A stretch of DNA of 64,000 nucleotides from Galerina marginata. Its lineage: Eukaryota > Basidiomycota > Agaricomycetes > Agaricales > Galerinaceae. Below the pieces are notes generated by a model. That model did no database searches, had not been told where the DNA came from, and saw only the letters and a list, made by a program, of their open reading frames with translations. The stretch is taken from positions 3,348,001 through 3,412,000 of the forward strand of contig JAECYW010000004.1 in assembly GCA_023014335.1 (NCBI GenBank), written 5' to 3'. Made by a program: the position numbers and the translations under genes. Below, piece after piece: positions 62,516 to 64,000 of this stretch (its first letter is position 1; the number at the start of each line of letters is the position of its first letter).

Positions 62516-64000
62516 TTAATACCCGCTGGGAGGTGGGTCCATATGTCCAGCATTGAAAAAACTGCGAAGCGAAGGAATACTTTGGCTAAAAGCAATCATA
62601 ATATTGTGTCCTGCCCCGCGTCCGCTGCAACAGGCTAGCCAGATGGACAGGTCTTCCAGCTTCCAATCAGCGTAGGAGCGATCCTTCAAGGTCTGCAAAA
62701 ACACAGACTACAAGATGACAAGGGCTGGGGTCAGTTGGTACATATGGTCATTATGGAGGGCACTCACGCTTGATTCAAGCTCTTGCGTATGGTTCAGCAC
62801 ATTTCCTACCCGAAGTCCCAGGCTCTGGAGATTGGGAAGTGCATCGGCCAGTTGGTCGAATTCAGTGATCGTCAGAGTAAGGAGGCTCAGCTTCAGTGCA
62901 GTGAGTTTGGTGCATTGAGATAGAACGCCAATAACCAAGTTGGCATCGAATGTGGTAAGCGGCCATTGATCGAGATTGAACTCTTGGAGTATCCTGGATA
63001 CATGGCGAATAAAGTCAGTCAGTACGCTGATGTTAGTTCCCAACATCGTTGGATCGATATTAACTGTTCGAAGTTTAGAGAAGAATTTCGGATTAGCCCG
63101 ACAATTAGAAAACCAACTGTTCCAATAGGAGGCAGATGTGGTGTTCGAAGTAATCCCGGTGATGTTGAGAGCTTGGAGGGTATAAGAAGAGTCAAAAAGG
63201 AATTTTTGCAAGCCAAGTGTATCTTGAAGGTTGTGGAGGGCCATGTCAATGTCGAGGAGCACCAACGACGGAAGTGGGGAGAGTTGTGTAAACACACCGG
63301 AGACCTCCGCCGTAGACGACCATATTACCAGGACTTCGAGATGTAGGCATAACCGATTGACCAAGGAAGCGACCTGATCTCCAGTCAATGGCCGAGGAGG
63401 GTCTCGTAATGAGATATAGAAGTCGAGTCGGAGTTCCTTTAGTTGAGGAAATGAGGGACCGGACTCGAGTAAGGCGTGATAAAGTTCGCCCGAACCGCTC
63501 AAGGTGAGGATATACAACTGCGCGCCGAAAGTGGTTTGGATGGATGTAAAAATTGGGCCGAAATCATAAGAATTGGGCGTGAAGACAGCGCATATTCCTA
63601 AGTCGCGAATTGTTGAAAGATTTGAAGCACATTCGACGAATCTACTCGTCGCATCTACGAAATTGGTATTGCCGATCTGGGAGGGCCTGGGACGAGTTCT
63701 CGATCCAAGAAGTTTGGAAGGCCGGATGATACGTTTGAGGTATCGATGAAGGCGCGTCCAGCTATTAGACTGCCCGACTCCAGGTGAGATGACGTCTTCA
63801 GCACTCTGTATGAACAAGGACAGGCGCTGGACTCGACCAGCAATAAACGGATGGCTAAAAAACACGAAAGTAAGCATCGAATGTATTCAACTATGACAGG
63901 ATTTTTGCTTACGACAACTTGCGCAGCATTCGAGTACAGTCGGCAGTCCAATGCGTACGGAGCCATATCTCTTTATACTTGAGATCCATCGCAAGGTTGA
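62516..64000 (-). CDS. F-box/LRR-type protein, paralogue 2 (5' end outside window)
   Basis: Minus-strand exons are 64000-63913 (partial), 63854-62768 and 62707-62516. The partial first exon reads MDLKYKEIWLRTHWTADCT, homologous to MDVLYKEM and following residues of the 60.8-kb gene; the F-box proper lies beyond the window edge. Both introns sit at the same places as in the paralogue. The leucine-rich body is alignable throughout (LYILTLSGSGELYHALL, LKELRLDFYIS, LTALKLSLLTLTI, LPNLQSLGLRVG). The last exon ends SLRSFFNAGHMDPPPSGY. It is a recent local duplicate with about the same domain plan. Confidence 0.8.

Noticed and set aside
1..64000. CRISPR arrays, rRNA, phage or bacterial operons
   Set aside because: No regularly spaced direct repeats, rRNA-like sequence or Shine-Dalgarno-led gene runs; gene structure is eukaryotic throughout.

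Overview
This is nuclear DNA from a mushroom-forming basidiomycete (Agaricomycetes type). Genes are dense and mostly cut by 40-80 nt GT-AG introns. The gene content fits: fungal ataxin-2/Pbp1, BUB1, RAI1, a PalI/Rim9 membrane protein, a Whi5/Nrm1-like repressor, MAPR, LSM6, AIG1-like GTPases, F-box/LRR genes, a Crinkler-type protein, a small secreted cysteine-rich protein and a beta-trefoil protein. There is no operon, plasmid, phage or CRISPR signature. Exon models were built by hand from splice motifs, reading-frame phase and paralogue comparison. Nearly every model sums to a multiple of three.

Layout. 1-11.5 kb: the 3' part of PBP1, an uncharacterised mitochondrial-type protein with a presequence, a two-exon small secreted protein (minus), an F-box gene, and BUB1 (minus). 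12-30.8 kb is the accessory region. It holds three paralogous seven-transmembrane genes with matching exon structure (A 12.1-13.5, B 23.8-25.2, C 26.1-27.5 kb) and an unrelated multi-pass membrane gene D (28.2-30.8 kb). Between A and B lie a cytochrome P450 relic, a gag/ORF1-like relic, a beta-trefoil gene (minus), a MAPR heme-binding gene, a large intronless gene that looks like an aegerolysin-like/transglutaminase-like fusion, and a repeat-bounded stretch with no clear gene. 31-46 kb: an F-box gene, a peroxisomal (C-terminal SKL) crotonase, an arginine/serine-rich protein, a cytochrome-b5 domain protein, a PalI/SUR7-type protein, a Whi5/Nrm1-like repressor, and RAI1. 47-58 kb: two AIG1-like GTPase paralogues around two uncharacterised genes and LSM6, then a DnaJ gene. 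59-64 kb: two paralogous F-box genes (the second runs off the right edge) around a Crinkler-type gene.

The most notable signals are these. (i) Five GC-AG introns are supported by reading-frame phase or paralogue alignment. In the 7TM family one homologous intron has a GC donor in B and C but GT in A. (ii) The 7TM family is an orphan receptor-like expansion with conserved gene structure and a conserved TATA block. (iii) The 18.4-20.8 kb protein has an unusual domain combination. (iv) Several intact genes (the small secreted protein, the beta-trefoil gene, LSM6, the MAPR gene) have exons so short that simple ORF calling misses them. Cell-cycle genes (BUB1 and the Whi5/Nrm1-like gene) carry ACGCGT boxes close to their starts. 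No function is claimed beyond domain family unless stated.
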